A DNA stretch of 64,000 nucleotides from Lactobacillus sp. ESL0680. Its GTDB lineage: Bacteria > Bacillota > Bacilli > Lactobacillales > Lactobacillaceae. The position numbers were made by a program, and so were the translations under genes. Positions 27,483 through 38,111 of the stretch are shown here, in pieces. Location: the NCBI RefSeq assembly GCF_029392855.1, contig NZ_CP113945.1:992001-1056000 (forward strand). The letters run 5' to 3'. The stretch's first letter is position 1. Each line of letters opens with the position of its first letter. The notes beneath the pieces are model-generated. The model was not told the origin of the DNA. It ran no database searches and worked only from the letters and a program-made list of their open reading frames with translations.

Positions 27483-28907
27483 TTGAAGCTTTGGCAAACT
27501 ATGAATCGTAAGGAAGACCCTAATATTTATCAAGAAAAAGATGGTCATTTGGTACGAACCTTAAAAGTTCGCGACTTCTTGGCTCTTGGTGTTGGAACAA
27601 TTGTTTCCACCTCAATCTTCACGCTGCCAGGAGAAGTTGCGGCACTACATACGGGACCAGCGGTTGCTATCTCTTGTGTTATTGCCTCAATTGTTGCCGG
27701 ACTAGTAGCTTTTGCTTATGCCGAAATGGCTGCAGCAATGCCGTTTGCCGGGTCAGTCTATTCATGGATTAATGTCGTCTTTGGCGAATTTTGGGGCTGG
27801 ATTTCTGGCTGGGCACTTTTGGCCGAATATTTAATTGGTATGGCCTTTGTTAGTTCAGGCTTATCAGCTAACTTGCGGGCACTGATTGCCCCATTAGGCT
27901 GGAAGCTGCCGGCAGCCTTAGCCAACCCACTAGGTGTTAATGGCGGTGTAGTTGACCTGGTAGCTCTGATTGCCATCATGCTTGCCGCAATTTTAGTCAG
28001 TTTTGGGGTATCCAAGGCATCCCGTGTTGAAAACGTCTTAGTTGTTGTTAAAGTTCTGGCAATCGTACTCTTTGTTGTTGTCGGTTTAACAGCAATTAAG
28101 GCTGCCAATTTCGTGCCGTTCATCCCGCATTATCGTCCTACCGCACACGGACCATTCGGCGGCTGGCAGGGAATTTATGCCGGTGTCTCAATGATTTATA
28201 TTTCTTTCTTGGGCTTTGACACAATCGCCTCTAATTCTGCCGAAGCAATTAACCCGCAAAAAACTATGCCTCGCGGAATTATTGGTTCCTTATTAATTGC
28301 CGTTGTCTTGTTTGTCGCTGTGAGCTTGGTACTTGTCGGCATGGTTCCCTACCACCAATACCTTAACTCTGCCGAACCTGTCGGCTATGCTTTGCGCCAA
28401 ACCGGTCATGGCGGTGTTGCAATCATTGTTCAATCCGTCGCAGTTTTGGGTATGTTTACCGCCTTAATTGGTTTATGTATGGCAAGTTCACGACTAGTCT
28501 ATTCTTTTGGTCGTGACGGCATGTTGCCAAAGAAACTGGGCAAGCTTAATCAGGACCGCCGCCCAGCAACGGCATTATGGACAGTAGCGATTATTTCCAT
28601 TATTATTTCTGCTTTCATTCCCTTCGCCTTTTTAACTCAATTAGTATCTGCGGGAACGTTAATTGCCTTTATGTTTGTGTCAATTGGTATTTATCGCTTA
28701 CGACCACGCGAAGGTCACGACATTGCCGATCCAGCATTTAAAATGCCGCTTTATCCGGTTTTGCCATTTCTCGCATTCTTAGGCTCATTTGCGGTCTTCT
28801 TAGGTTTGGATAATCAAGCAAAGGAGTACATGCTAGTTTGGACAATAGTTGGTATCATTATCTATTACCTCTATGGCATGCACCATTCCGCAATGAACAA
28901 ACAATAG
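27483..28907 (+). CDS. Amino acid permease, APC superfamily (second paralogue)
   Basis: 474 residues, about 12 membrane helices; almost co-linear with the preceding permease, keeping the TIVSTSIFTLPGEVAALHTG stretch of helix 1, the later VYSFGRDGMLPKKLGKLN loop and the C-terminal domain. Differences concentrate in helices 4-6 and in the ends. Start is TTG at 27483, with GGAGGT before it. Shares the substrate class of its neighbour but may differ in specificity. Bounded by a separate terminator on each side, so the two are separately transcribed. Confidence 0.9.
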   Translation: MKLWQTMNRKEDPNIYQEKDGHLVRTLKVRDFLALGVGTIVSTSIFTLPGEVAALHTGPAVAISCVIASIVAGLVAFAYAEMAAAMPFAGSVYSWINVVFGEFWGWISGWALLAEYLIGMAFVSSGLSANLRALIAPLGWKLPAALANPLGVNGGVVDLVALIAIMLAAILVSFGVSKASRVENVLVVVKVLAIVLFVVVGLTAIKAANFVPFIPHYRPTAHGPFGGWQGIYAGVSMIYISFLGFDTIASNSAEAINPQKTMPRGIIGSLLIAVVLFVAVSLVLVGMVPYHQYLNSAEPVGYALRQTGHGGVAIIVQSVAVLGMFTALIGLCMASSRLVYSFGRDGMLPKKLGKLNQDRRPATALWTVAIISIIISAFIPFAFLTQLVSAGTLIAFMFVSIGIYRLRPREGHDIADPAFKMPLYPVLPFLAFLGSFAVFLGLDNQAKEYMLVWTIVGIIIYYLYGMHHSAMNKQ

Positions 28908-28911
28908 CTTC

Positions 28912-28954
28912 AAATTAAAAAGCCTTAACCATCACGGTTAAGGCTTTTTAATTT
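28912..28954. terminator. Bidirectional terminator between permease 2 and pepD
   Basis: AAATTAAAAAGCCTTAACC pairs with GGTTAAGGCTTTTTAATTT around a five-base loop, T tracts on both strands; separates convergent genes. Confidence 0.95.
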
Positions 28955-28955
28955 A

Positions 28956-30380
28956 CTATAAATTCTCATCCATATTAAAGGTCAACTTCGACATGTTAAT
29001 TGAATCAATCATCATCTGACCCCACAATTTTTCTGATTGTTTGCGGGTATAAGCAACTGTTTCTTGGTTTGCCTTAGTCAAATAATCTGTCAATTCACTG
29101 CCGCTCTTAGCTTCAGCACCAGCAATAACATCTTCAACGCGACGACGGAAGTATTGGTTCAAATCCTTCAAGTAGTCGGTATCCAATTGTACAAATTGCG
29201 GATAATGACTTTCAACGATTGCAGCCAATGACTTGTAATACCACCAAGCATCACTCATGTTGTAGTCTATTGAGGTATTGCTGTATGAAGGATCTGTATC
29301 GTTCATATTTGCAAAGAACGGAACAAACGGTGTAAAGGTTGGACCACCAATACATAACCACATGATTGCAGCCTTATCGTGGTCAACGTCATTTCTAATT
29401 TGCAAAATATGCGAATTTTGTGTTCTGTTCAAGCCAATTGGACGGAAACGGTGCTTTTCTTCTTCAGTACCCTTGCCAAATGGATCGTAAGGTGTGTCTT
29501 GGTAATGACTGCCTAATACAAATTCGATATCTTCACGCGTAATCTTCTTGGCTGCACGACGAATGAATGGCAAGTCGCCATCAGTTGGGTCTTGTTCAAT
29601 TTCGGGATTGAAGTACTTTTGGCCATACCAAACACGATTAGTATTGTAATGGCGGTCTTGTTCTGTGTAAGTACCAAAGATGTGCCGGAAGTTCCAACCC
29701 TCATGATCGGTGTTTAAGTGATGCGCGGTCACAAATTCTTGGATACCTTCGCTCCACATAAAGTTAGCTGGATCATTAAAATCGACTTGTTCAATCGAAA
29801 CCCGGTTAGCTGCAATTGCATAAGCATCATCTGGTATTCTCTGAGCGACCCAGTGGTGACCAGTAACGATTTCCATATACCAAACTTCGTCTTGGTCACT
29901 GAACAGAACTGAGTTACCAGCAGGTGAACCATACTTAGCAATCAGTTTGCCTAAATATTCAACCCCATGCTTGGCTGAATGAATATATGGCAAAACAACG
30001 GATTGCATACAATCTTCGTCTAAACCATCTTTAACCAGTGGATCAAAAGCCAAGGCACGTTCATTACCATAGGTTGACTCCGTACAAGACATGGCAACAT
30101 TTTCTTGATTAATACCACTCTCGTCATAATAGCCGCGGTGTTGGTAGTCAACGTTAGGAACAGCTGGTACAGCTTGCGCATCCTCAGGCAAGTCCATGGT
30201 AAATTTATTCAACCAAGATTTAATCTTACGTCCTTTTTTACCATGAGCAGCAGGATGAATAATAAACTTTTGCGGCGTAATTGGCCGGAAAGTATCATCG
30301 TTGCGGGCAATCATTGTTGAACCGTCAATTGAAGCATTTTTACCAACCAAAATGGTTGTACATGCACTATATTCTTTCAT
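28956..30380 (-). CDS. pepD: Dipeptidase, C69 family (PepD)
   Basis: Ntn-hydrolase dipeptidase that completes peptide breakdown after Opp uptake. The catalytic cysteine is Cys7 in MKEYSACTTILVGK; further conserved are the IARNDD segment and ESGINQENVAMSCTESTYGN. Length 474 is typical of lactobacillar PepD. The start is preceded by AAGGAGAAAATT. It lies 24 bases after ftsY and has its own TATAAT-type promoter overlapping the ftsY stop. Fits the peptide-scavenging context, with oppA genes nearby. Confidence 0.93.
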   Translation of the reverse strand: MKEYSACTTILVGKNASIDGSTMIARNDDTFRPITPQKFIIHPAAHGKKGRKIKSWLNKFTMDLPEDAQAVPAVPNVDYQHRGYYDESGINQENVAMSCTESTYGNERALAFDPLVKDGLDEDCMQSVVLPYIHSAKHGVEYLGKLIAKYGSPAGNSVLFSDQDEVWYMEIVTGHHWVAQRIPDDAYAIAANRVSIEQVDFNDPANFMWSEGIQEFVTAHHLNTDHEGWNFRHIFGTYTEQDRHYNTNRVWYGQKYFNPEIEQDPTDGDLPFIRRAAKKITREDIEFVLGSHYQDTPYDPFGKGTEEEKHRFRPIGLNRTQNSHILQIRNDVDHDKAAIMWLCIGGPTFTPFVPFFANMNDTDPSYSNTSIDYNMSDAWWYYKSLAAIVESHYPQFVQLDTDYLKDLNQYFRRRVEDVIAGAEAKSGSELTDYLTKANQETVAYTRKQSEKLWGQMMIDSINMSKLTFNMDENL

Positions 30381-30403
30381 AATTTTCTCCTTTTGTTTTG
30401 ATT

Positions 30404-30412
30404 ATTATACCA
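30404..30412 (-). promoter_or_regulatory. Extended -10 promoter of pepD overlapping the ftsY stop codon
   Basis: TGGTATAAT on the minus strand; the TAA stop of ftsY (30405-30407) is part of the TATAAT hexamer. -35 candidate TTGGTC lies 15 bases upstream inside ftsY. Confidence 0.5.
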
Positions 30413-31859
30413 AATCATGGAAAAGACCAACAGCATAATTTGCTGCATCAAAGTCAGCAAGATCTTCAGGCTTCTCGCCTAAACCAACTAGTTTTACCGG
30501 CAGCTTCATTTCGTTGCGAATTGCTAAGACTACGCCACCTTTTGAAGAACCATCCAATTTGGTCAAAACCAAGCCTGTCAGTTTAGTCGTTTTGTCAAAG
30601 TCCTTTGCCTGCAGCAAGGCATTTTGCCCCGTTGAACCGTCTAAAACCAAGAGAGTTTCTGTTGGTTCATCTGGAGCTTGCTTTTTAATAATACGCTCAA
30701 TTTTTTCAAGTTCGCTCATCAAGTTTTTCTTATTTTGCAGACGGCCGGCAGTATCAACCAATAAGTAGTCCGCATGTTCCTTGATTGCTCTTGCTGTCGC
30801 ATCATAAACAACCGATGCTGGGTCTGCTTGCTCTTGTCCTGTTACTACGGGAACATCAACGCGCTTGCCCCATTCAACCAACTGCTCAACAGCACCGGCT
30901 CTAAAAGTATCAGCTGCTGCCATTAAGACTGACTTACCTTGGTCCTTAAAGCGTTTCGCAAGTTTACCAATCGTGGTTGTCTTACCAGCACCATTGACCC
31001 CGACAAAAAGATAAATGTTAGGTTGCCCGTCCTGATGTGAACGCAACTTCTCGTTTTCGGCATCCCCATTCTTATCGTAAAGGTCGACCAGCTTTTCCAC
31101 GATTAATTTCTTTAAATCATCGTGAGACTTAGCCTTTTGGAGTTTGGCTTCATCTTTTAATTCAGTCGTCAATTCTTCGGCTGTTTCAAAGCCAACATCT
31201 GATTCAATCAACAATTCTTCCAAATCATCAAAGAAATCTTCATCAACCGATCTAAATTTCGCGAAAAATTGGTTCAATCTTGCACCAAAGCCCTTGTTGG
31301 TCTTAGCAAGTCCCTTTTCGTATAATTCAGTCTGATCTTGTTCTTCTTGAGTTTCAGCTTCTGGTTCTGCTTGAGATTCAGACTTTGTTTGAGCTGACTC
31401 TGCTTCTTCACTTGCAGACATACTTGCCACAGTTGATTCACTTGGTGCAGCAGACATTGTTTGGCTTACAAAAGTTGATTCTGATGCAGACTCTTTTTCA
31501 GAAATGCTTTCACTTTCTGACATAGATTCTTGCTGTGATTCAGATTCACTTGCAGAAGTACTTGCGCTCTCTGAAATGGATACAGACTGTGACTCTACTT
31601 CACTTTCGGATGTACTTTCAGTAGCCGAACTAGATTCGGATTGTGATTCAGTTTCTTCTTCAGAAGTACTTTCACTCGCTAGTGAAGCTGGTGCTACTGG
31701 TTTCTCAGTTTCACTTTCGACAATATCAGTGTCCGCGTTAGATCCTAGTTCAGAGTTAGCAGTTTCATCCTGCTTTTCTGGTTCAGTCTTCGGCTCTACC
31801 TCTGCTTCTTTTTCCTTATTACCAAACAGTGATTTCTTAATTTTATCAAATAAGCCCAC
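30405..31859 (-). CDS. ftsY: SRP receptor FtsY with a Ser/Glu-rich N-terminal domain
   Basis: Receptor that docks SRP-ribosome complexes at the membrane. The C-terminal NG domains begin about residue 190 (RLNQFFAKFRSVDEDFF) with G1 VGVNGAGKTTTIGKLA (about 290), DTAGRLQNKKNL and LTKLDGSSKGG. Before them, residues about 45-176 are an acidic low-complexity stretch dominated by Ser, Glu, Thr and Ala (SES, SQS, SASE repeats). An acidic A domain is common, but such a serine-rich repeat resembles surface-protein linkers. Start is GTG at 31859 with GAGGTG before it, 2 bases after the smc stop. Confidence 0.95.
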   Translation of the reverse strand: MGLFDKIKKSLFGNKEKEAEVEPKTEPEKQDETANSELGSNADTDIVESETEKPVAPASLASESTSEEETESQSESSSATESTSESEVESQSVSISESASTSASESESQQESMSESESISEKESASESTFVSQTMSAAPSESTVASMSASEEAESAQTKSESQAEPEAETQEEQDQTELYEKGLAKTNKGFGARLNQFFAKFRSVDEDFFDDLEELLIESDVGFETAEELTTELKDEAKLQKAKSHDDLKKLIVEKLVDLYDKNGDAENEKLRSHQDGQPNIYLFVGVNGAGKTTTIGKLAKRFKDQGKSVLMAAADTFRAGAVEQLVEWGKRVDVPVVTGQEQADPASVVYDATARAIKEHADYLLVDTAGRLQNKKNLMSELEKIERIIKKQAPDEPTETLLVLDGSTGQNALLQAKDFDKTTKLTGLVLTKLDGSSKGGVVLAIRNEMKLPVKLVGLGEKPEDLADFDAANYAVGLFHDLV

Positions 31860-31861
31860 TC

Positions 31862-34800
31862 TTAGTTCACCTCATTCTTTAATTGCTTTAACGATACTGA
31901 AAAGACTTGCGAAACGCCAGACTCCTGCATAACTACACCATATAGTTGGTCAGCTCGTTCCATTGTTCCGCGACGGTGCGTTATCACAATAAATTGTGTA
32001 TGCATGTCGTATTTTTCTAAAAATTGCGCAAACCGCGTCACATTTGCATCATCAAGTGCGGCTTCCACTTCGTCTAAAACGCAAAACGGGACCGGCTTAA
32101 CTTTCAACATCGCAAATAATAGTGTGATTGCAGTCAATGCCCGTTCACCACCAGACAATAGACTTAAACGCTGCAGCTTTTTGCCAGGCGGCTGAGCAAT
32201 GATTTCAACACCCGTTGTCAACAAGTCATCGGGATCGGTCAAGACCAGTTTGGCATTCCCGCCGCCGAACACAACTGGGAACAGCTCCTTAAAGCTCTTG
32301 GCAACCGCCGTAAAAGTTTTACTAAAGCGACTGCCGACTTCTTGGTCCAATTCAGTCATTGACTGCCGCAAGTCATCACGCGCTTTTAACAAATCATTTT
32401 GCTGATTATTCAAAAAGTCATACCGCGCCTTAACTTCTTCGTATTCTTCAATTGACTTTAAGTTAACGGGACCAATATCTTCAAGTGACATCCGGTGCAA
32501 TTTAACTTCTTTTTGCAGCTGCTTACGAGTAACCTCATCATTTTTACCTTCAGCCTGAGCCAAGGCAGCCTCGTAGGTCAGCGAGTAATCCTTGTTCAAA
32601 GTTTCAAGCCGCTGGTCAATCTTACTGGCAAATTGGGCAATGTTAACTGACAGTCCCTCTTGCTCAGTTGCCGCATCCTTACGCAAATCATAATTGCGGC
32701 TGGCAACTTGGTCTAACTGGTTAATTTGCGCATCAAATTGCCCTAATTGTGAACTCAAAACATTAAGCTGCTCTTGCAGTTCAGACTTTTGCTTAACTCC
32801 AGCCTGACTTTCCTGATGAAGCTGCTGCTTCTTCTGGTGGTCAAGCTGACCGTTATGCTCTAAGGTCGCCAACTTAGCTGTCAAAGTCTTAATTTGCTTT
32901 TGCTGGTCGGCTAATTTGGCCTGATTTGCCTGCTGCTGACTAGCAAGATTTTCTAATTTATTAGTATAAACCGCAATTTGGGGATCAAGTTCAGCTAACT
33001 TGTCCTGAACCTTTTGGTTTAAAGTTGTAAAGTTCTTAATTCGTTCCTGAATTTGACTAATTTTAGCTTTTTGGCCAGCAATTTCAGTAACAAAATGTTC
33101 TTTTTGCTGGTCAGCCTTCCTAATCTTCTCGGTTAATGACGCGATTTGCTTGTCGCGCTCTTCTCTGCGCGATTCAAATAGCTGATTGGCAGCTTTTAGC
33201 CGGTTAACTTCCTTTTCCTGATTTTGATAAGAAAGCACAGCCTCGCCCAAATCACGACTAACTTCCTGCAATTTTTGCTTAACATCAGCTAAGTCTTGAG
33301 CAACTTCTTCATCTTGCTTAACCAACTCAGTTAAATCTGCCTGGTCAGTAGTCAAAGTTGTCTTTAACTCTTCAAGCTTTTGTTTGAGTTGCGTTAATTC
33401 AGCAGTTGTTTGCAGTGGCGAATTGTTCTTTTGGTTGCGCACACCACCAGTCATTGAACCGCCCGGCGAAATAATATCACCGTCTAAAGTGACGATGCGA
33501 TAGCGACCTATGCGCTGCGAAATTTGTAAGGCATTGTCAATCGTATCAACAATCACCGTGCTGCCAAGAAGGTAATTAATTGCCGGACTAATATCTTGCT
33601 TACTGGAACTCTCTATCAAATCACTAGCAATGCCTTGATAACCTGTAAAAGCCTGCAAACTGCGCACAGTTGAAGTCGGAATCGAATACTGCTTTAGTCC
33701 GTCAAGCGGTAAAAATGTGGCCCGACCAGCATGGCGCTGCTTTAACTGATTAATCGCATCCCGTGCATCTGACCTAGTCACAGCAACTAAGTCTTGCACG
33801 CCGCCGCCAAGTGCTGTTGCCATTGCAGCTTCAAGCTCTGCCGGAAATGTAATCAATTCACCAATTGCACCAATAATTCCTGGATAATCAGCAATATTAT
33901 TCAAAACATTCCGAACGCCATAATAGTAACCTTCATGACGCTTGCGAATATTTTCCAGAGCTTCATACCTTGCACTGACTTGATTTAGCTGGCGTGTAGT
34001 TTCACTGACAACTTGACGTAAATTAGATAATTTTTCTTGAACGTCAGCCTGTTTAGCTGTTAATTCCGCAGCCTGCTTCTGCTTTTTTGCTCGTTTATCT
34101 TTAAGTGATTGACCCTCTGCTTTCAGCCTGCTCAACTCAGTCGTTGCCTTAGTTAATTCGGCCGTTACATCATTATTTTGATAACTGCTGTCGTCACGGG
34201 TTCTCTTTAATTCAGAATTAAGATAAACAATTTCATTATTATTGGAAGTTTGATCCTGTAATAACTGAATATAATCTGAACGTAAATCATCCAATTTTTG
34301 ATTAAGATCCGCGGGATTTTCATTTAATTCCGCCGTTAACTCAGCCCGCTTTTTTTGTAAGAGCTGCTGCTGATTAATTAAAGCTGTCTGTTGCCCAGCT
34401 AGCTTCTCATCATCAGTCTGGCCTTGAGTAACCTGCTCATGTAAACTATTTAGTTCAGACTGATATTCCTTCTTGGTCGCTTCACTATATTGCTTACTCT
34501 GTTCCGCAACTTGCAAATTGGCATTCAAATCCGATAACTTCTTCGTTAATGCCAAGAGATCGGCTTGCACTTGCTCGCGCTGATCGCTAAGCTGCTTATA
34601 CTCATTTCGCTTAGTTGTGACCGCACTCTGTGATTCTTTTACTTCACAATCAAGCTTAGAAAGCAGGACTTGATTCTCATCCGCCTTTTTTTGTACCTGT
34701 GCTTTTTGCTGGTCCAAATCGGCAATTTCAAAGGCTAGGAGAGTTTTTAATTTTTGGTCAAGACCCTGCTTTTGAAATTGGTACTCCTTGGCTAGCGAAC

Positions 34801-35425
34801 TCTGCTCATGTAATGGCTCAATTCGCTGCTCTAATTCCTTAACCAAATCATTAATTCTGACCAAATTATCGGTTGTTTGTTCAAGCTGTTGACTGGCAGC
34901 TTCCTTTTGCTTCTTAAAATGAAGCACGCCCGCAGCTTCTTCAAAGAGAACTCGACGCGCCTCTGGCCGTGAATTTAGGATTTGATCGACACGCCCCTGA
35001 GAAATAATCGCCAAACTATCTTGCGAAATCCCAGAATCCAAAAAAAGTGCGCGAACATCGCGCTGTCTAACTGAATGCTTGTTAATGAGGTACTCATTAT
35101 CACCAGAAAGCAAAATTCGCCTTGTGACTGTCACCTGATCGTCATCAAAGTTGAGCTGGCGATCTTGATTATCAAAAACCAGCGTCACTTCAGCGTGATT
35201 GGCACCCTTACGAAACTCACTTCCGGCAAAAATGACGTCCTTCATGTTCGAGCCACGCAGCGACTTAGCCCGTGACTCACCCATCACCCAACGAATAGCC
35301 TCAGTAATGTTACTTTTACCACTACCGTTCGGACCGACAATACCGGTGATTCCCGCACCAAATTGAATCTTTGTCTTTTCGGCGAAAGATTTAAAACCGT
35401 CAATTATTAGTTCTGTTAATGGCAC
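31862..35425 (-). CDS. smc: Chromosome segregation protein SMC
   Basis: Condensin ATPase that compacts and segregates the chromosome with ScpA/ScpB. 1,187 residues: Walker [10 protein letters not shown] at about 32-40, long coiled coil (about 165-500), hinge (about 505-670, with [12 protein letters not shown] and [14 protein letters not shown]), second coiled coil (about 680-1,020), then the C motif [15 protein letters not shown] and Walker [12 protein letters not shown]. The GTG start is at 35425. Cotranscribed with rnc (10-base gap) and ftsY, the conserved Firmicute order. Confidence 0.97.
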   Translation of the reverse strand: MPLTELIIDGFKSFAEKTKIQFGAGITGIVGPNGSGKSNITEAIRWVMGESRAKSLRGSNMKDVIFAGSEFRKGANHAEVTLVFDNQDRQLNFDDDQVTVTRRILLSGDNEYLINKHSVRQRDVRALFLDSGISQDSLAIISQGRVDQILNSRPEARRVLFEEAAGVLHFKKQKEAASQQLEQTTDNLVRINDLVKELEQRIEPLHEQSSLAKEYQFQKQGLDQKLKTLLAFEIADLDQQKAQVQKKADENQVLLSKLDCEVKESQSAVTTKRNEYKQLSDQREQVQADLLALTKKLSDLNANLQVAEQSKQYSEATKKEYQSELNSLHEQVTQGQTDDEKLAGQQTALINQQQLLQKKRAELTAELNENPADLNQKLDDLRSDYIQLLQDQTSNNNEIVYLNSELKRTRDDSSYQNNDVTAELTKATTELSRLKAEGQSLKDKRAKKQKQAAELTAKQADVQEKLSNLRQVVSETTRQLNQVSARYEALENIRKRHEGYYYGVRNVLNNIADYPGIIGAIGELITFPAELEAAMATALGGGVQDLVAVTRSDARDAINQLKQRHAGRATFLPLDGLKQYSIPTSTVRSLQAFTGYQGIASDLIESSSKQDISPAINYLLGSTVIVDTIDNALQISQRIGRYRIVTLDGDIISPGGSMTGGVRNQKNNSPLQTTAELTQLKQKLEELKTTLTTDQADLTELVKQDEEVAQDLADVKQKLQEVSRDLGEAVLSYQNQEKEVNRLKAANQLFESRREERDKQIASLTEKIRKADQQKEHFVTEIAGQKAKISQIQERIKNFTTLNQKVQDKLAELDPQIAVYTNKLENLASQQQANQAKLADQQKQIKTLTAKLATLEHNGQLDHQKKQQLHQESQAGVKQKSELQEQLNVLSSQLGQFDAQINQLDQVASRNYDLRKDAATEQEGLSVNIAQFASKIDQRLETLNKDYSLTYEAALAQAEGKNDEVTRKQLQKEVKLHRMSLEDIGPVNLKSIEEYEEVKARYDFLNNQQNDLLKARDDLRQSMTELDQEVGSRFSKTFTAVAKSFKELFPVVFGGGNAKLVLTDPDDLLTTGVEIIAQPPGKKLQRLSLLSGGERALTAITLLFAMLKVKPVPFCVLDEVEAALDDANVTRFAQFLEKYDMHTQFIVITHRRGTMERADQLYGVVMQESGVSQVFSVSLKQLKNEVN

Positions 35426-35435
35426 AAGCTACCCC

Positions 35436-36122
35436 CTAGCGCTTCTTAGCCAAGGCAACCTTTGCTGCATCTTGCTCTGCAGACTTTTTGTTGTGACCTG
35501 TACCTTGGGAGACATCTTGACCGTTAACGCGCAATTGAACCGTAAAGCGCGACGGAAGCTGCTCTTCCTTAATTACTTGATATTCGATTTTAACAGGACC
35601 ATCTTGCTGTAAAAACTCCTGCAAGTCAGTCTTATAATCACGTGATGCATCAAACTTACCAGCATCAATCAGCGGATAAACAGTTAAATGGAGAAAATAT
35701 TCAACTGCATTCATGCCTTGATCAAGGAAAAGCGCACCATTGAAGGCTTCAAACACGTCTTCAAGCAATGTCTTGCGCGAACGTGCACCAGCTTTTTCTT
35801 CACCATGACCTAAATTAATTTCTGCAGGAAAGCCAAATTTTTTGGCAAATTCCGCAAAGCCCTCAGTATCAACGATATTAGACCGCATTCGCGTTAATTC
35901 ACCCTCATTTAATTCGGTAAAATGGCGGTATAAGTAATCAGAAATCGCTAGTTCCAATACCGCATCTCCCAAAAATTCCAGCTTTTCATAATCGCGCACA
36001 CCATCCTGTGGATGCTCATTGGCATACGAAGAATGAGTGAATGCTTCTTCCAATAATTTAGGATTATTAAATTTAATTTTGTATTTGTCATTTAATTGAT
36101 TAACAAATTTCGTGCTTACCAT
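35436..36122 (-). CDS. rnc: Ribonuclease III
   Basis: Double-strand-specific endonuclease that processes rRNA precursors and some mRNAs. 228 residues: catalytic domain with the signature YEKLEFLGDAVLELAIS (about 44-60) carrying the acidic metal ligands, a second acidic cluster near 116 (LLEDVFEAFNGAL), and a C-terminal double-stranded RNA-binding domain (DYKTDLQEFLQQ to the end). First gene of rnc-smc-ftsY with an extended -10 promoter. Confidence 0.97.
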   Translation of the reverse strand: MVSTKFVNQLNDKYKIKFNNPKLLEEAFTHSSYANEHPQDGVRDYEKLEFLGDAVLELAISDYLYRHFTELNEGELTRMRSNIVDTEGFAEFAKKFGFPAEINLGHGEEKAGARSRKTLLEDVFEAFNGALFLDQGMNAVEYFLHLTVYPLIDAGKFDASRDYKTDLQEFLQQDGPVKIEYQVIKEEQLPSRFTVQLRVNGQDVSQGTGHNKKSAEQDAAKVALAKKR

Positions 36123-36145
36123 CTTTTCAGCCCCTTTATCCTTTG

Positions 36146-36154
36146 ATTATACCA
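36146..36154 (-). promoter_or_regulatory. Extended -10 promoter of rnc-smc-ftsY
   Basis: TGGTATAAT on the minus strand, 24 bases before the rnc start; -35 is weak. Confidence 0.65.
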
Positions 36155-36216
36155 GTTTTTGCCCGATAAAATGAAAAAGAAAGCAATTACAACAATAAGT
36201 TATCCTTAAAAATCAC

Positions 36217-36251
36217 AAAAAGCACGCGACTGATACGTCCACGTGCCTTTA
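36217..36251 (-). terminator. Terminator after the last oppA
   Basis: GCACG and CGTGC arms with an internal interrupted stem and a T tract, between oppA copy 4 and rnc. A weaker hairpin than those after the other oppA copies. Confidence 0.6.
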
Positions 36252-36285
36252 GCGATATTATATTAATTTTTAATTATTACGTTTA

Positions 36286-38055
36286 CTATTTAGCAAATGC
36301 AACCCGACCCCATAGTTGGTGGCCATTATTCATTAATGATGGCTTCAATGAGTAACCAGTAAGCTTGTTGTTAACAGCATCAATCTGGTACGAATTGTCC
36401 ATTGGAATTACATAAGCTTGATCGAACATGTATTGTTGCCATTCATGGAACTTCTGTACCCGATACTTGTGGTTGAAGGCTTTTTGTGAGTCCATTTCTT
36501 CCAGCAATTTGTTGTTTTCTGGAGTAACAAATCTTGTGTAGTTGGACATTGTTCCTTCACTGTACAATTGCGTTTGTGACGGTTCACTAGATAAAGTCCA
36601 GCCAGCATCAAACATGTCAATTCCTGCCGCATCATGTTGAACCTTATCGTAGAACGAGTTCATTTCGGTTAAACGACCGCCAACCATCTTAACATTCAGG
36701 CCAATCTTATGCCATTGTTGAATATAGTTCTGAGTAATTGACTCTTTAATCGAACCAAGCTGCGCATTAGTTTTAGCCAAGTAGTTAATAGTTAATGGCT
36801 TGCCGTTTGGTTGAACACGCCACTTGCCCTTCTTCTTGTAGCCAGCCTTATCCAAAATCTCATTGGCCTTCTTCAAGTTATATGAATAGCCTTTAACATC
36901 CTTATCGAAGTAATCGCCAAATTGTGCGGGAATTAAAGTTGGTACTTGGAAGCTCAAACCTTGAGTATAACGCTTATCAACAGCATTGATGTTCATGGCA
37001 TAACCAATCGCCTGACGCAATGGCTTAGTCATCTTAGGATTCTTTTCCATTACGTTCTTTGATTGCTTACCATCCCACTTACCGACTTTAAAGCCAAGGT
37101 AGTAGTAAGATAGCGGCACTGTAGCGACAAAGTTCACACCCTTGGAGTTCTTAACCTGATTCCACTGTGCGTTTACAACTCGAGTTACGTCGAACTTTTG
37201 ACTCTTAATTGATTGCGAAGCTGAGTTAGGCGAAACAACTTGGTAAATAATCTTGTCTAGTTTTGGTTTACCGCGCCAGTAGTACTTGTTTGGAACCCAG
37301 CTGACTGATTGACCACGGACAATCTTTTGAACTTTATATGGACCAAAGTATAACGGCTTCTTTCTAATTTGGTCAGATGATTGCAGCTTCTTAAATGGAA
37401 CATCCTTTAAGTAGTGGTATGGTGCAGCCATTTCCCAAATATAACCGTTACCTGCATTAGTCATACCTGGCTTCAATTCAGTACAGTGCAATACGGCTAC
37501 ACGACCATTTTCGCCATCTGGCATTTCAATTCCTGAAATAGTCTTGGCCTTACCTTCGTGGTATTCTTTCATACCTTTAATAACATTAAATTGACTAGAA
37601 TATCTTTGTGATTGAGTGTCCTTGTTAGCGATAATTTCATAAGCATATTCAACATCTTTAGCTGTTACTTGCTTACCATCAGACCACTTAACGCCCTTTT
37701 TAACCGTAATTGTTGCCGTGTTAGCTTTACGATCAAGTTTCAAAGTAGCTGGACCCTTATCATTGATCTTATAGTGATCGTCAGTATCAAATAATGATTC
37801 TTGACCAGGACTGGCAATATCACTATCAATTTGACTCATTGCGAGTTCTTCATTAAAAATTCCTGTAAAAGGTGTGTCTGTTTCTTCTGCAACTTTAATC
37901 GTACCACCCTGTTTAGCAGTTTTAACTGGTGCCTGTTCTGGGAATTTACTTGCAGTCTTAGTATTGTCGTCATTATTACTCTTACCACAAGCTACCAATG
38001 TTAAGGCAGCTGCTGTCACTACTCCGATTGAGCCTAAAATTTTGTTTGTTTTCAT
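36286..38055 (-). CDS. oppA: Oligopeptide ABC transporter substrate-binding lipoprotein, copy 4
   Basis: Extracellular lipoprotein that captures peptides for OppBCDF. 589 residues: signal peptide of about 22 residues with lipobox LVAC (Cys23 lipidated), then the two-lobed SBP_bac_5 fold. Conserved with copies 1-3: SDGKQVTAKD, VRGQSVSWVPNKYYWRG, VPTLIPAQFGDYFDK and FNHKYRVQKFHEWQ. It resembles copy 3 at RVAVLHCTELKPGMTN, copy 2 at MTKPLR, and copy 1 at the C-terminus (HQLWG). ATG at 38055 preceded by AAGGAAGGG. Farthest copy from the permease genes. Confidence 0.95.
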   Translation of the reverse strand: MKTNKILGSIGVVTAAALTLVACGKSNNDDNTKTASKFPEQAPVKTAKQGGTIKVAEETDTPFTGIFNEELAMSQIDSDIASPGQESLFDTDDHYKINDKGPATLKLDRKANTATITVKKGVKWSDGKQVTAKDVEYAYEIIANKDTQSQRYSSQFNVIKGMKEYHEGKAKTISGIEMPDGENGRVAVLHCTELKPGMTNAGNGYIWEMAAPYHYLKDVPFKKLQSSDQIRKKPLYFGPYKVQKIVRGQSVSWVPNKYYWRGKPKLDKIIYQVVSPNSASQSIKSQKFDVTRVVNAQWNQVKNSKGVNFVATVPLSYYYLGFKVGKWDGKQSKNVMEKNPKMTKPLRQAIGYAMNINAVDKRYTQGLSFQVPTLIPAQFGDYFDKDVKGYSYNLKKANEILDKAGYKKKGKWRVQPNGKPLTINYLAKTNAQLGSIKESITQNYIQQWHKIGLNVKMVGGRLTEMNSFYDKVQHDAAGIDMFDAGWTLSSEPSQTQLYSEGTMSNYTRFVTPENNKLLEEMDSQKAFNHKYRVQKFHEWQQYMFDQAYVIPMDNSYQIDAVNNKLTGYSLKPSLMNNGHQLWGRVAFAK

Positions 38056-38111
38056 AATAAGCTACCCTTCCTTATTATTTAATTATTTTCTCGAAACAAG
38101 TTAATAGTTAA

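Noticed and set aside
31504-31932. Open frame on the plus strand opposite the FtsY repeat region
   Set aside because: It is the antisense of a repetitive Ser/Glu coding stretch, which keeps frames open; no ribosome site or homology.
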